A DNA stretch of 64,000 nt, from contig NZ_JACEZS010000010.1 in NCBI RefSeq assembly GCF_014042365.1, positions 151,175 to 215,174 of the forward strand, in the 5' to 3' direction. Every line of letters begins with the position of its first letter. Position 1 is the stretch's first letter. The notes below the pieces were generated by a model, which saw nothing but the letters and a program-made list of their open reading frames with translations, was not told the origin of the DNA and did no database searches. This stretch comes from Rugamonas fusca. Its GTDB lineage: Bacteria; Pseudomonadota; Gammaproteobacteria; Burkholderiales; Burkholderiaceae_D. The position numbers and the translations under genes are program-made. Positions 45,033-53,205 of the stretch are shown here, in pieces.

Positions 45033-45806
45033 ATGGCATGGAGTAAATTCCCGCATCCTGACGATGCTTATGTGTACACGGCCGCCAGCCTGAAGAAGAA
45101 CTGGGCCCGTCTGCACGTGGGCGATGCGGAACCGTTCCCCAAGGACGCGCGCCTGGTCGAGGCGTGGATCGCCTTCCATGCGGGCGATTTCGAGCGCGCC
45201 ACCAAGATCGGGCTGGACGTCGGTGTGGACGGCTACTCCGTGGCGCACAAGGCCACCTGCATGTACGCCACCTACCTGGAAAAGAGCGAGAAGAAAAAGA
45301 TCGCGACCTTCGAGGAAGTGGCCGAGCGCTGCGAGCGCCAGCAGCAGGAGCAGCCCGACAACGCGAACGGCTACTACTGGCATGCCTACGCGCTGGGCCG
45401 CTATGCCCAGGGCATCTCCGTGGTCAAGGCGCTGGCCCAGGGCGTGGGCGCCAAGGTCAAGCACAGCCTGGACATGACGCTCAAGCTGGCCCCCAAGCAT
45501 GCGGACGCCCATATCGCGCTGGGCACCTACCACAGCGAGATCATCGACAAGGTGGGCGCCATGATCGGCGGCCTGACCTACGGCGTGAAGAAGGAAGAGG
45601 GCTTCAAGCACTTCAAGAAGGCGCTGGAACTCAATCCCGACTCGGCCATTGCCCGCATCGAGTATGCTAACGCCTTGGTCATGCTCGACGGCAAAAAGAA
45701 AATGGACGAGGCCGTCGGTCTGTACGAGGCTGCGGCCGCTTGCGAACCACGCGATGCGATGGAGCGGCTGGACGTGGAACTGGCGAAAGAGGAACTTGAG
45801 GATTAA
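45033..45806 (+). CDS. TPR-repeat protein
   Basis: 257 residues, helical, with tetratricopeptide-like units: EAWIAFHAGDFERATKIG, ANGYYWHAYALGRYAQGI, ADAHIALGTYHSEIIDKVG and GFKHFKKALELNPDSAIARIEYANAL. No signal peptide or catalytic motif. The ending resembles regulator-of-microtubule-dynamics (RMDN)-like TPR proteins of bacteria. GGAG precedes the ATG. Probably co-transcribed with the TetR gene (28 bases upstream) and the LOG gene (6 bases downstream). A scaffold role is inferred from the fold alone. Confidence 0.85.
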   Translation: MAWSKFPHPDDAYVYTAASLKKNWARLHVGDAEPFPKDARLVEAWIAFHAGDFERATKIGLDVGVDGYSVAHKATCMYATYLEKSEKKKIATFEEVAERCERQQQEQPDNANGYYWHAYALGRYAQGISVVKALAQGVGAKVKHSLDMTLKLAPKHADAHIALGTYHSEIIDKVGAMIGGLTYGVKKEEGFKHFKKALELNPDSAIARIEYANALVMLDGKKKMDEAVGLYEAAAACEPRDAMERLDVELAKEELED

Positions 45807-45812
45807 TCGGCT

Positions 45813-46367
45813 GTGACAAAATCGATCTGCGTGTACTGCGGCGCCAACCCCGGCGCCAGCCCCCGTTATGCGGACGCGGCCCGCGCGCTGGGGCGCGCGC
45901 TGGTCGAGGACAATATCGCGCTGATCTACGGCGGCGGCAATGTGGGCCTGATGGGCATCATCGCCGACGAAGTGCTGCGCCTGGGCGGTGATGTGACGGG
46001 CGTGATCCCGACCGCGCTGATGGAGCGCGAAGTGGGCCACATGGGCCTGACGCGCCAGTTCATCGTCAAGGACATGCATGAACGCAAGGCCATGATGGCC
46101 AAGCTGGCCGACGGCTTCATCGCCATGCCCGGCGGCATGGGCACGCTGGAGGAATTGTTCGAGATGCTGACGTGGTCGCAGCTGGGCATTCATGCCAAGC
46201 CGGTCGGCCTGCTCAACGTGGACGGTTTCTACGACAGCCTGATGGGCTTCATCAACCATGCCAGCGGCGAAGGCTTCATCCGCCCGCAGCACGCGGCCCT
46301 GATGATGGTGGAGTCTGATCCGCAAGCGCTGGTGCAACGCCTGCGTTCACGCCACGCCGCCGCTTAA
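45813..46367 (+). CDS. LOG-family nucleotide phosphoribohydrolase
   Basis: 184 residues from a GTG start six bases after the TPR gene. The LOG (lysine-decarboxylase-like, cytokinin riboside 5'-monophosphate phosphoribohydrolase) signatures are complete: YGGGNVGLMG, and PGGMGTLEELFEMLTWSQLG. N-terminal SICVYCGANPG binds the nucleotide. In bacteria LOG proteins hydrolyse nucleoside monophosphates such as AMP. Its stop overlaps by four bases, tail to tail, with the metallopeptidase gene on the other strand. Confidence 0.92.
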   Translation: MTKSICVYCGANPGASPRYADAARALGRALVEDNIALIYGGGNVGLMGIIADEVLRLGGDVTGVIPTALMEREVGHMGLTRQFIVKDMHERKAMMAKLADGFIAMPGGMGTLEELFEMLTWSQLGIHAKPVGLLNVDGFYDSLMGFINHASGEGFIRPQHAALMMVESDPQALVQRLRSRHAAA

Positions 46368-46873
46368 CTCCAGAGTCGCTGGCCGGCCGTATCGAGCTGG
46401 GTCAGGTACAGCCGCAGGTCGAACTCGTACTGGTGGTAGTTCGGTTCCATGTAGGTGCACAGTTTGTAGAACGCCTTGTCGTGCTGCTTTTCCTTCACGT
46501 GCGCCAGTTCATGGACGGCGATCATGCGCAGGAATTCCAGCGGCACTTCCTTGAACACGGTGGCCACCCGGATCTCATGCTTGGCCTTGAGCTTGCCACC
46601 TTGCACGCGCGAGATCGCCGTGTGCAAGCCCAGCGCGTGGTTGATCACGTGGATCTTGCTGTCGAATTCCACCTTGTTGATCGGCTCGGCGTTGCGCAAG
46701 TGCTCAGTTTTCAATTCCTGCACGTAGTGGTAGAGCGCCTTGTCGGTGCGGATGTCGTGCGCCTTCGGGTAGCGCTTGAGCAGCACTTCGCCCAGGCGGT
46801 TTTGCGCGATCAGCTGCGACACCTGGTGCTGGGTCTGTTCGGAATAGGCGCTGAGGTACTTGAGGGCGGACAT
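46364..46873 (-). CDS. YgjP-like M48/WSS-type zinc metallopeptidase domain protein
   Basis: 169 residues. The zinc site is H121-E-L-A-H125 with H131 in KEKQHDKAFY, the pattern of the YgjP (DUF45) family. The helical N-terminal region (QVSQLIAQNRLGEVLLKRYP) and the central DSKIHVINHALGLHTAISRV strand are typical. YgjP of E. coli has been linked to nucleotide hydrolysis, so peptidase activity is not certain. The start at 46873 gives the usual MSALKYL-type N-terminus; an upstream in-frame GTG/ATG adds an unlikely hydrophobic piece. Convergent overlap with the LOG gene. Confidence 0.85.
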   Translation of the reverse strand: MSALKYLSAYSEQTQHQVSQLIAQNRLGEVLLKRYPKAHDIRTDKALYHYVQELKTEHLRNAEPINKVEFDSKIHVINHALGLHTAISRVQGGKLKAKHEIRVATVFKEVPLEFLRMIAVHELAHVKEKQHDKAFYKLCTYMEPNYHQYEFDLRLYLTQLDTAGQRLWS

Positions 46874-46988
46874 GATGGAAAGGCAAGAGCGGGCCGGGCA
46901 GGGGAGGCGGAAATATACCACAGCCGCTCAAAACGCCGTATGATGAGGCCGTGTCTTCGCCGCTGTGCTCGTCCCGCTCTTTCCTCCC

Positions 46989-47846
46989 ATGCGTACCCAC
47001 GTCAATTCCCTGGGCTTGCTGATCCACGGCGATCCCGTCATTCCTTTTGTTTATCCCGATCACATCGACCGCACCAGCCTGGATGCCTTGCCATCCCAGC
47101 CCGGCATCTACATTTTTCGCGATGACGATGGCGAGGCGCTGTACGTGGGCAAGAGCGTCAACATCCGCCAGCGCGTGCTCAGCCACTTGCGCACGGCCGA
47201 GGAAGGCAAGCTGCTGCAGTGCAGCCGCCGCGTGGATTTCGAGTGCACTGGCGGGGAGATCGGCGCGCTGTTGCGCGAGTCGCAATTGATCAAGCAGTTG
47301 CAACCGCCATTCAATCAGAAACTGCGTGGCTTGCGCGAGATGTGCGCGCTGCGCATGGCCGGCAACCTGCCGGAAGTGGTGTTTTCCAGCGCGGTGGACT
47401 TCGCCCGTACGCCCGGCTTGTATGGCCTGTTCGGCACGCGGGCCGCTGCGATGGAGGCGTTGCGCGACGTGGCTGACCGCGCCGGCCTGTGCTGCGCCAC
47501 GCTGGGCCTGGAAAAAGTGGCGCGTGGCCGGCCGTGCTTCGCCCGGCAACTGCGCCGCTGCGCCGGGGTGTGCGTGGGCGCCGAGAGTGCCGAGGCACAC
47601 GGCGCGCGCGTGCGGGCGGCGCTGGAACCCTTGCATATCGCGCCATGGCCATTCGCGGGCGCCATTGGCATCGTCGAGCAAGCGCATGGCGTGCGGCAGG
47701 TGCACGTGGTGGACCACTGGTGCTACCTGGGGCCGCGCGGCAAGGGACGGCGGCGCAGCAAGGCCACGCCGCACTTCGATTGCGATGTCTACCACATCCT
47801 CGCCAGGCCGCTGTCGCAAGGCAGCCTGACGCTGGCGTTGCCCTAG
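46989..47846 (+). CDS. cho: Excinuclease Cho (UvrC-like GIY-YIG nuclease)
   Basis: 285 residues. The N-terminal GIY-YIG nuclease has GIYIFRDDDGEALYVGKSVNIRQRV and the downstream E of GGEIGALLRESQLIKQLQPPFNQ, as in UvrC. It lacks the UvrC C-terminal endonuclease V-like and HhH domains, so it is the Cho type, which makes the 3' incision in nucleotide-excision repair with UvrAB. A cysteine cluster (CC...CxGVC) lies in the middle. There is no clear ribosome site; ATG 46989 is preferred to GTG 46965 on family length. Its end overlaps cydX by four bases on the opposite strand. Confidence 0.88.
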   Translation: MRTHVNSLGLLIHGDPVIPFVYPDHIDRTSLDALPSQPGIYIFRDDDGEALYVGKSVNIRQRVLSHLRTAEEGKLLQCSRRVDFECTGGEIGALLRESQLIKQLQPPFNQKLRGLREMCALRMAGNLPEVVFSSAVDFARTPGLYGLFGTRAAAMEALRDVADRAGLCCATLGLEKVARGRPCFARQLRRCAGVCVGAESAEAHGARVRAALEPLHIAPWPFAGAIGIVEQAHGVRQVHVVDHWCYLGPRGKGRRRSKATPHFDCDVYHILARPLSQGSLTLALP

Positions 47847-47992
47847 GACTGTTCCCGCGCGCGCTCGAAGCTGGCGCGGGTGGTGTCCTCGTCGCGATGG
47901 CCGAAGGCGTAGTGGGCTTCGAGCCACATGACGTTGATGATGGCGGCCGACAGTGCCAGCCCCAGGCCCAGTATCCAGGTGAAATACCACAT
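47843..47992 (-). CDS. cydX: Cytochrome bd small subunit CydX
   Basis: A 49-residue membrane peptide found by hand; it is too short to attract attention otherwise. It begins MWYFTWILGLGLA, the CydX/YbgT signature, with one membrane helix to about residue 22, the conserved WLE after it, and a charged tail. AAGGA lies seven bases before the ATG in mRNA sense. It starts 12 bases after cydB and completes the cydP-cydA-cydB-cydX order. CydX stabilises the oxidase haems. Its stop lies inside the last codons of cho on the other strand. Confidence 0.93.
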   Translation of the reverse strand: MWYFTWILGLGLALSAAIINVMWLEAHYAFGHRDEDTTRASFERAREQS

Positions 47993-48004
47993 GATGTTGT
48001 CCTT

Positions 48005-49147
48005 TCAGTATGCCGTGTGTTCGTTGTCGCGGATCTGTTCCAGCGTGACCTTGCCGCGCATTACGCGGTAGACCCAGCCCGTATAGCTGAGCACGATGGG
48101 CAGCATGATCACCACCACCCAGAACATCACGGCCAGGCTCTTGTGGCTGGCCACGGCGTCCCAGGCCGTCAGGCTGCTGCCCGGCGCCAGCGATGACGGC
48201 AGCACGAACGGGAACATGGCCGCGCCCGCCGTGAGGACGATGGCCGCCACCGTCAGGCCGCTGGCCAGGAAGGCCGCCACCGTGCGGCGCAGCAGGCTCA
48301 GTACGATGACCAGCACCGCGCCGGCGAACGCGGCGACGGGGAAGGCGCGCGTGAGCGGCCAGCGGGCATAGTTGTCCAGCCACGCGCCCGTGGCCCGCGT
48401 CACCGTCTTGGCGACGGGCATGAAGGCCGTATTCGCATCGGGCATGGCCGTGATGCGGTAGCCTTCGATGCCGTAGGCCACCCACAGGCCGCCGGCCGCG
48501 AACAGCGCCATCGTCACGACGGCAGCGACCATGGCCAGTGCACGGGCGCGATGCGCGATGGCGCCGTCCGTCTTTTGCTGCAGGAAGGTGGCGCCATGCA
48601 TGGCCAGCATGGCCACGCTGAGCAGGCCCGCCAGCAGGCCGAAGGGATTGAGCAGCTGGAAGAAGTTGCCCGTGTATTCCATGCGCATGGTGCTGTCGTA
48701 CTGGAACGGCACGCCTTGCAGCAGGTTGCCGAAGGCCACGCCGAAGATCAGCGGCGGCACGATGCCGCCCGCGAACAGGCCCCAGTCCCAGGCGTTGCGC
48801 CAGCGCGGGTCGGCCAGCTTGCTGCGGTAGTCGAAACCGACCGGACGGAAGAACAGCGCGAACAGGCACAGCATGAGCGCGATGTAGAAGCCGGAGAAGG
48901 CGGCCGCGTACACCAGCGGCCAGGCCGCGAACACGGCGCCGCCGGCCGTGATGAACCAGGTCTGGTTGCCTTCCCACGTGGGGCCGATGGTGTTGATGAT
49001 GACGCGCCGTTCGCCGTCATTGCGGCCCAGGAAGGGCAGCGCCATGCCGACGCCGAAGTCGAAGCCGTCTGTCAGCGCGAAGCCCAGCAGCAGCACGCCG
49101 ACGAAGCACCACCAGATGATCTTGTAGGTTTGATAGTCGAATAACAT
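48005..49147 (-). CDS. cydB: Cytochrome bd ubiquinol oxidase subunit II
   Basis: 380 residues, multi-spanning. The N-terminal [24 protein letters not shown] and [23 protein letters not shown] are signatures of CydB, with the usual eight to nine membrane helices. CydB pairs with CydA in the high-affinity terminal oxidase that reduces O2 without proton pumping. It lies nine bases after cydA. The ATG at 49147 is preceded by AGGAGCGACC, a good ribosome site. Confidence 0.96.
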   Translation of the reverse strand: MLFDYQTYKIIWWCFVGVLLLGFALTDGFDFGVGMALPFLGRNDGERRVIINTIGPTWEGNQTWFITAGGAVFAAWPLVYAAAFSGFYIALMLCLFALFFRPVGFDYRSKLADPRWRNAWDWGLFAGGIVPPLIFGVAFGNLLQGVPFQYDSTMRMEYTGNFFQLLNPFGLLAGLLSVAMLAMHGATFLQQKTDGAIAHRARALAMVAAVVTMALFAAGGLWVAYGIEGYRITAMPDANTAFMPVAKTVTRATGAWLDNYARWPLTRAFPVAAFAGAVLVIVLSLLRRTVAAFLASGLTVAAIVLTAGAAMFPFVLPSSLAPGSSLTAWDAVASHKSLAVMFWVVVIMLPIVLSYTGWVYRVMRGKVTLEQIRDNEHTAY

Positions 49148-49156
49148 GGTCGCTCC

Positions 49157-50728
49157 TTAGTGCGCGGGCGCGTGGCCCGTTTGTTCCCAGTGGTACTGGC
49201 CGGTATGCAAACTGCTCGGTCCCAGCCGCGCGAACTTGAACATCAAGCCCATTTCGATCACCAGCAGCAGCGTGTAGAAACCGATGAAGCCGGCCAGGCT
49301 GAAGTACAGGCTGCCCGCTTGCAGCGACGAGGCCGACAGGTGGGTGGGCAGGATGCCGGCGATGGTCCACGGCTGGCGGCCGTACTCGGCCACCACCCAG
49401 CCCAGTTCGGCGGCCAGCCACGGCAGCGGAATGGCGCACACGGCCAGCCGCAGCAGCCAGCGTTGCGGCGCCAGCCGCTTGCGCACCAGGAAGTAGAACG
49501 CGCTGCTGAAAATGAACAGGAACAGCAAGCCCAGCCCCACCATGGCGCGGAACGACCAGAACAGCGGCGCCACCTTGGGGATGGTGTCGTTCACGGCCAA
49601 CTGGATCTGGGCGTCGGTGGCGTCGGTCACGTTGGGCGTGTATTTCTTCAGCAGCAGGCCGTAGCCGAGGTCGGCCTTGACGGCGTCGAACGCGGCGCGC
49701 GCGGCCGGCGAGGTGTCGCCGCCCTTGAGCCGGCTCAGCGCCGCGTAGGCCGTCATGCCGCGCCGGATGCGGGCCGCGTGTTCCAGCTTGAGTTGCTTGA
49801 TGCCGACCACTTGCTTGTCGGCCGAGCGGGTGGCGATCAGGCCCAGCACGTAGGGAATCTTGACGGCGTAATCGGTGCGTTCGGCCGCGTCGTTGGGCAG
49901 GCCGACGACGGTGATGCCGGCCGGGGCCGGTTCCGTCTCCCATTCCGCTTCGATGGCGGCCAGCTTGACCTTGTTCACTTCGCCAGCCGTGTAGCCCGAT
50001 TCGTCACCCAGCACGATCACGGACAGCGAGGACGCCAGGCCGAAGCCGGCCGCGATGGCGAACGAGCGCAGCGCGAACGGGATGTCGCGCGCCTTGAGCA
50101 GGTAGAACGCGGAGATGCCCAGCACGAACATGGAGGCCGTCACATAGCCGGCCGCCACCGTGTGCACGAATTTCACTTGCGCCACCGGATTGAAGATCAC
50201 GTCAACGATGCTGACCAGCTCCATGCGCATGGTGTCGTAGTTGAATTCCGCGCCCACCGGGTAGTTCATCCAGCCGTTGGCGATCAGGATCCACAGGGCC
50301 GACAGGCTGGAGCCGAACGCGACCAGGAAAGTCACGCCCAGGTGCTGCACTTTGCCCAGCTTGTTCCAGCCGAAGAAGAACAGGCCGACGAAGGTTGATT
50401 CGAGGAAGAACGCCATCATGCCTTCGATGGCCAGCGGCGCGCCGAAGATGTCGCCCACGTAGTGCGAGTAATAGGCCCAGTTGGTGCCGAACTGGAATTC
50501 CAGCGTGATGCCGGTGGTCACGCCCATGGCGAAGTTGATGCCGAACAGCTTGCCCCAGAAGCGGGTCATGTCCTTGTAGATTTCCTTGCCCGTCATGACA
50601 TAGACGGATTCCATGATGACCAGCAGCCAGGACAAACCCAGCGTGAGCGGGACGAACAGGAAGTGATACATGGCCGTCGCGGCGAACTGCAGGCGCGACA
50701 GGCTGACGACATCATCGAGCGGAGTCAT
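49157..50728 (-). CDS. cydA: Cytochrome bd ubiquinol oxidase subunit I
   Basis: 523 residues. Haem ligands: the N-terminal SRLQFAATAMYHFLFVPLTLG (H for b595), KFVHTVAAGYV and the later GWVVAEYGRQPW (the Q/GRQPW signature). The quinol loop starts at GDESGYTAGEVNKVKLAAIEAEW and is followed by an about 100-residue insertion, so this is the long-Q-loop (E. coli-like) form. Its start overlaps cydP by 17 bases. In the gbsR-cydP-cydA-cydB-cydX order, expression probably depends on the GbsR regulator. Confidence 0.96.
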   Translation of the reverse strand: MTPLDDVVSLSRLQFAATAMYHFLFVPLTLGLSWLLVIMESVYVMTGKEIYKDMTRFWGKLFGINFAMGVTTGITLEFQFGTNWAYYSHYVGDIFGAPLAIEGMMAFFLESTFVGLFFFGWNKLGKVQHLGVTFLVAFGSSLSALWILIANGWMNYPVGAEFNYDTMRMELVSIVDVIFNPVAQVKFVHTVAAGYVTASMFVLGISAFYLLKARDIPFALRSFAIAAGFGLASSLSVIVLGDESGYTAGEVNKVKLAAIEAEWETEPAPAGITVVGLPNDAAERTDYAVKIPYVLGLIATRSADKQVVGIKQLKLEHAARIRRGMTAYAALSRLKGGDTSPAARAAFDAVKADLGYGLLLKKYTPNVTDATDAQIQLAVNDTIPKVAPLFWSFRAMVGLGLLFLFIFSSAFYFLVRKRLAPQRWLLRLAVCAIPLPWLAAELGWVVAEYGRQPWTIAGILPTHLSASSLQAGSLYFSLAGFIGFYTLLLVIEMGLMFKFARLGPSSLHTGQYHWEQTGHAPAH

Positions 50729-50948
50729 TTTTCATCTCGGAAGTTGGGGGAGAGGGATTGGATGCCGGCGCGCCATCCAGCAAGTGCTGCTGGACTTCGG
50801 CGCTGGGCATCCGCATGTGGTGGGCCTGCGGATGGGAAAAGAAGGCGTGCCACAGCCAGAACAGCAGCGCGCCCTTCAGTACGAGGGCCAGGCTGATGGC
50901 GAGCCACAGCGGCAGGCCGCGCCGGCTGGCTGTGGGCGGCCGGTTCAT
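50712..50948 (-). CDS. cydP: Cytochrome oxidase putative small subunit CydP
   Basis: 78 residues: a basic start (MNRPPTASRRG), one membrane helix (LPLWLAISLALVLKGALLFWLW) and a soluble tail with HAFFSHPQAHHMRM. This is the CydP-type small membrane protein encoded ahead of cydAB in many beta-proteobacteria. It overlaps the regulator gene upstream by ATGA (50945-50948) and cydA downstream by 17 bases, so translation is coupled across the operon. Its precise role is not established. Confidence 0.85.
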   Translation of the reverse strand: MNRPPTASRRGLPLWLAISLALVLKGALLFWLWHAFFSHPQAHHMRMPSAEVQQHLLDGAPASNPSPPTSEMKNDSAR

Positions 50949-51574
50949 CGGCCGTCCCGTTCGCGGGTGGTGGCCGGCACGCTCGCATCGGCGTCGGCGG
51001 ACGGCGCGGCGTCGGCGCGGCCGAAGCGGAATTTGTCGCGCACGGATTCACCCACGTCCAGCAGCTTCTTGACGGTGGAACCCATCTTCATCAGCGAGGC
51101 CAGCGTGTCCGGCGACAGGCGCTGCACGTCGTCGAACCACGCGCTCGACAGTTCGATCAGCTCATACATTTCACGCATCCTTTGCTGGGCTACGCGGTCG
51201 GCGTCCGTGGTGGGTGTTTCCAGCAGCGCGTCGCGCAGCATGGACAGCGTGGGCTCCACTTCGCGCCGGCGGCGTTCCTCCAGCAAGGCCTTGAAGATTT
51301 CCCACACGTCCTTGGGCGGCTCGAAGTATTCGCGCCGGTCGTTCGGCTGGTGCAGCAGTTTGACCAGCCGCCACGATTGCAGTTCCTTCAACCCCATCGA
51401 GACGTTGGAGCGCGAGAACGACAGCGATTCGGCGATCTCGTCCGCGTTCAGTGGGCGGGCGCTCACGTACAGCAGGGCGTAGATTTGGCCCACGGTGCGG
51501 TTGATGCCCCAGCGGCTGCCCATTTCGCCGAAATGCAGGATGAAGCGTTGCGCCAATGGTGTGAGATTGATCAC
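50945..51574 (-). CDS. GbsR/MarR-family regulator of the cyd operon
   Basis: 209 residues from a GTG start with AAAGGA eight bases upstream in mRNA sense. A winged-helix domain (about 15-85: INRTVGQIYALLYVSARPLNADEIAESLSFSRSNVSMGLKELQSW) is followed by helices and an acidic/alanine tail. The GbsR family clusters with cydAB in beta-proteobacteria. First gene of the operon. A perfect TTTCAG-N6-CTGAAA palindrome lies 20-37 bases ahead of its start, overlapping the likely transcription start, so autoregulation is probable. Confidence 0.9.
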   Translation of the reverse strand: MINLTPLAQRFILHFGEMGSRWGINRTVGQIYALLYVSARPLNADEIAESLSFSRSNVSMGLKELQSWRLVKLLHQPNDRREYFEPPKDVWEIFKALLEERRRREVEPTLSMLRDALLETPTTDADRVAQQRMREMYELIELSSAWFDDVQRLSPDTLASLMKMGSTVKKLLDVGESVRDKFRFGRADAAPSADADASVPATTRERDGR

Positions 51575-51593
51575 GATACGTGTCCTTTTGAAT

Positions 51594-51616
51594 TTTCAGT
51601 AATTCCTGAAATTATA
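51594..51616 (-). promoter_or_regulatory. gbsR-cyd promoter and operator
   Basis: A perfect TATAAT on the minus strand (51611-51616) is followed by the palindrome TTTCAG-TAATTC-CTGAAA (51594-51611), which covers the expected start site. No strong -35 is visible, suggesting an activator or weak promoter. The palindrome is a candidate GbsR site. Confidence 0.6.
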
Positions 51617-51679
51617 GAAGGTTTACGAAAAGTGCGTAGTCGGCCTAGCTATTTCGATGTAGAGCGGGAAAAAACGTTG

Positions 51680-51703
51680 CGCTATATAATGCGGTATATT
51701 GCG
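51680..51703. promoter_or_regulatory. ModE Mo-box overlapping the modA -10
   Basis: CGCTATATA-ATGCGG-TATATTGCG: two inverted 9-base halves around a 6-base spacer, very close to the known Mo-box pattern CGnTATATA-N6-TATATnnCG. A perfect TATAAT (51685-51690) lies inside it, so molybdate-bound ModE should block modA transcription. modE itself is the last gene of the same operon. Confidence 0.82.
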
Positions 51704-51730
51704 ATTTCGCCATGGTGGAAAGGAATGTGT

Positions 51731-52483
51731 ATGTTGCGGAAAGTTGGTGTGGTGACGGCGCTGTTGCTCGGTGCAGCGGCGGGGACGGCCAGCGCGGCCG
51801 ATATCACGGTGTCGGCTGCCGCCAGCCTGACGAACGCATTCAAGGACATCGCCCAGGCTTATGAACAGGCCCACGTGGGCGACAAGGTGCAGCTCAATTT
51901 CGGCGGCTCCGATGCGCTGGTGCAGCAGATCGCCAAGGGCGCGCCGGTGGACGTGTTCGCCTCGGCCGACCAGGAGGCGATGGACAAGGCCGAGAGCCAG
52001 AAGTTGCTGCGCCTCGGCAGCCGCGCCAACTTCGCCAGCAACCGCGTGGTGCTGATCGTGCCAGCCAGCGGGGGCGCGGAGCTGCATGGCCTGGGCGACC
52101 TGACCCAGCCTGGCGTGAAACGCGTCACGCTGGGCAACCCGGCCAGCGTCCCCATCGGCCGCTACGCCAAACACGCGCTGGAACAGGCGCGGCTGTGGGC
52201 GGCCGTGGAACCGAAAGCCATCTACGCCACCTCCGTGCGCCAGAGCCTCGATTACGTGGCGCGCGGTGAGGCGGACGCGGGCTTCGTCTATGCCACCGAC
52301 GTGGCCGTGCAAAAGGACAGGGTGAAAGTGGTGGCCACCGTGCCCACCGAAACGCCGGTCAGCTATCCGATCGCCGCCACGGCCGGCAGCGCGCAGCCCG
52401 AGGCCGGACGCCGCTTCGTCGCCTTCGTGCTCACGCCCGTGGGCCAGGCCATCCTGGCCAAGTATGGTTTCGGCCGTCCCTGA
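51731..52483 (+). CDS. modA: Molybdate-binding periplasmic protein ModA
   Basis: 250 residues. A Sec signal (to about TASAAD, residue 22) precedes the molybdate/tungstate-binding fold. Signature segments: ITVSAAASLTNAF, FGGSDALVQQIAKGAPVDVFASADQ, and the C-terminal PVSYPIAATAGS. Residues at the S/A-A-S and S-xx-L positions supply the oxyanion hydrogen bonds. ATG 51731 is preferred over ATG 51725 because AAAGGA ends at 51724 and leaves room only for the later start. First gene of modABCE, under the Mo-box. Confidence 0.94.
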   Translation: MLRKVGVVTALLLGAAAGTASAADITVSAAASLTNAFKDIAQAYEQAHVGDKVQLNFGGSDALVQQIAKGAPVDVFASADQEAMDKAESQKLLRLGSRANFASNRVVLIVPASGGAELHGLGDLTQPGVKRVTLGNPASVPIGRYAKHALEQARLWAAVEPKAIYATSVRQSLDYVARGEADAGFVYATDVAVQKDRVKVVATVPTETPVSYPIAATAGSAQPEAGRRFVAFVLTPVGQAILAKYGFGRP

Positions 52484-52497
52484 AGCCGGCGCTTAAC

Positions 52498-52535
52498 GAT
52501 GGATAACCCCGATGGATAACCCCGATGGATAACCC
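52498..52535 (+). repeat. Triplicated 13-bp repeat carrying the modB start codon
   Basis: Three direct copies of GATGGATAACCCC (the last without its final C) at 52498, 52511 and 52524. Each contains an ATG; only the third (52525) opens modB. The first two give the same six-residue frame MDNPDG followed by TAA, which ends within eight bases of, or past, the next ATG. It looks like slippage duplication of the modB start region and could tune translation by reinitiation. Confidence 0.85.
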
Positions 52536-53199
52536 GGCCTGGATCGCATTGGCGCTGTCGCTCAAGGTGGCGGGCTGGGCCACGGCCATCGATTTGCTGC
52601 TGGGGCTGGCGCTGGGCTATCTGCTGGCGCGCTGCCGTTTTCCCGGCCGCGAAATGCTGGACGCCATGCTGACCTTGCCGATGGTGATGCCGCCCACCGT
52701 GCTCGGCTACTACCTGCTGGTGCTGATTGGCCGCAACGGCTGGCTCGGCGGCTGGCTGCAACGCAGCTTCGGCATCAACCTGATCTTCACCTGGCAGGCG
52801 GCCGTGATCGCGGCCGCCGTGGTGGCGTTTCCGCTGGTGCTCAAGGCGGCCCGCTCCGCGTTCGAAACGGTGGACCGTCAACTGGAGCAGGCCGCCCATG
52901 TGCTGGGCATCTCGTCGTTCGGCGTGTTCCTGCGCGTGACCATGCCGCTGGCGTGGCGCGGCGTGCTGGCCGGCACCTTGCTCGCCTTCGCCCGTTCGAT
53001 GGGCGAATTCGGCGCCACGCTGATGGTGGCCGGCAGCATACCGGGCAAGACGCAAACGCTGTCGATCGCCGTGTACGAAGCCGTGCAGGCGGGGCAGGAC
53101 GACAGCGCCAACATGCTGGTGCTGATCACCTCCGTCACCTGCATCGTGGTGCTGGTGCTGGCCAGCAAACTGACGCCCAAGCGTCTCGTCAACGATTGA
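52525..53199 (+). CDS. modB: Molybdate ABC transporter permease ModB
   Basis: 224 residues, five to six membrane helices, with the ABC permease EAA loop EQAAHVLGISSFGVFLRVTMPLAWRGVLAG and the downstream FARSMGEFGATLMVAGSIPGKTQTLS. Typical length for ModB. It lies 41 bases after modA and six before modC. The ATG is the third of three created by a 13-bp tandem repeat. No strong Shine-Dalgarno is visible before it, so its translation may rely on coupling to modA or to the two decoy mini-frames. Confidence 0.94.
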   Translation: MDNPAWIALALSLKVAGWATAIDLLLGLALGYLLARCRFPGREMLDAMLTLPMVMPPTVLGYYLLVLIGRNGWLGGWLQRSFGINLIFTWQAAVIAAAVVAFPLVLKAARSAFETVDRQLEQAAHVLGISSFGVFLRVTMPLAWRGVLAGTLLAFARSMGEFGATLMVAGSIPGKTQTLSIAVYEAVQAGQDDSANMLVLITSVTCIVVLVLASKLTPKRLVND

Positions 53200-53205
53200 G
53201 CCACC

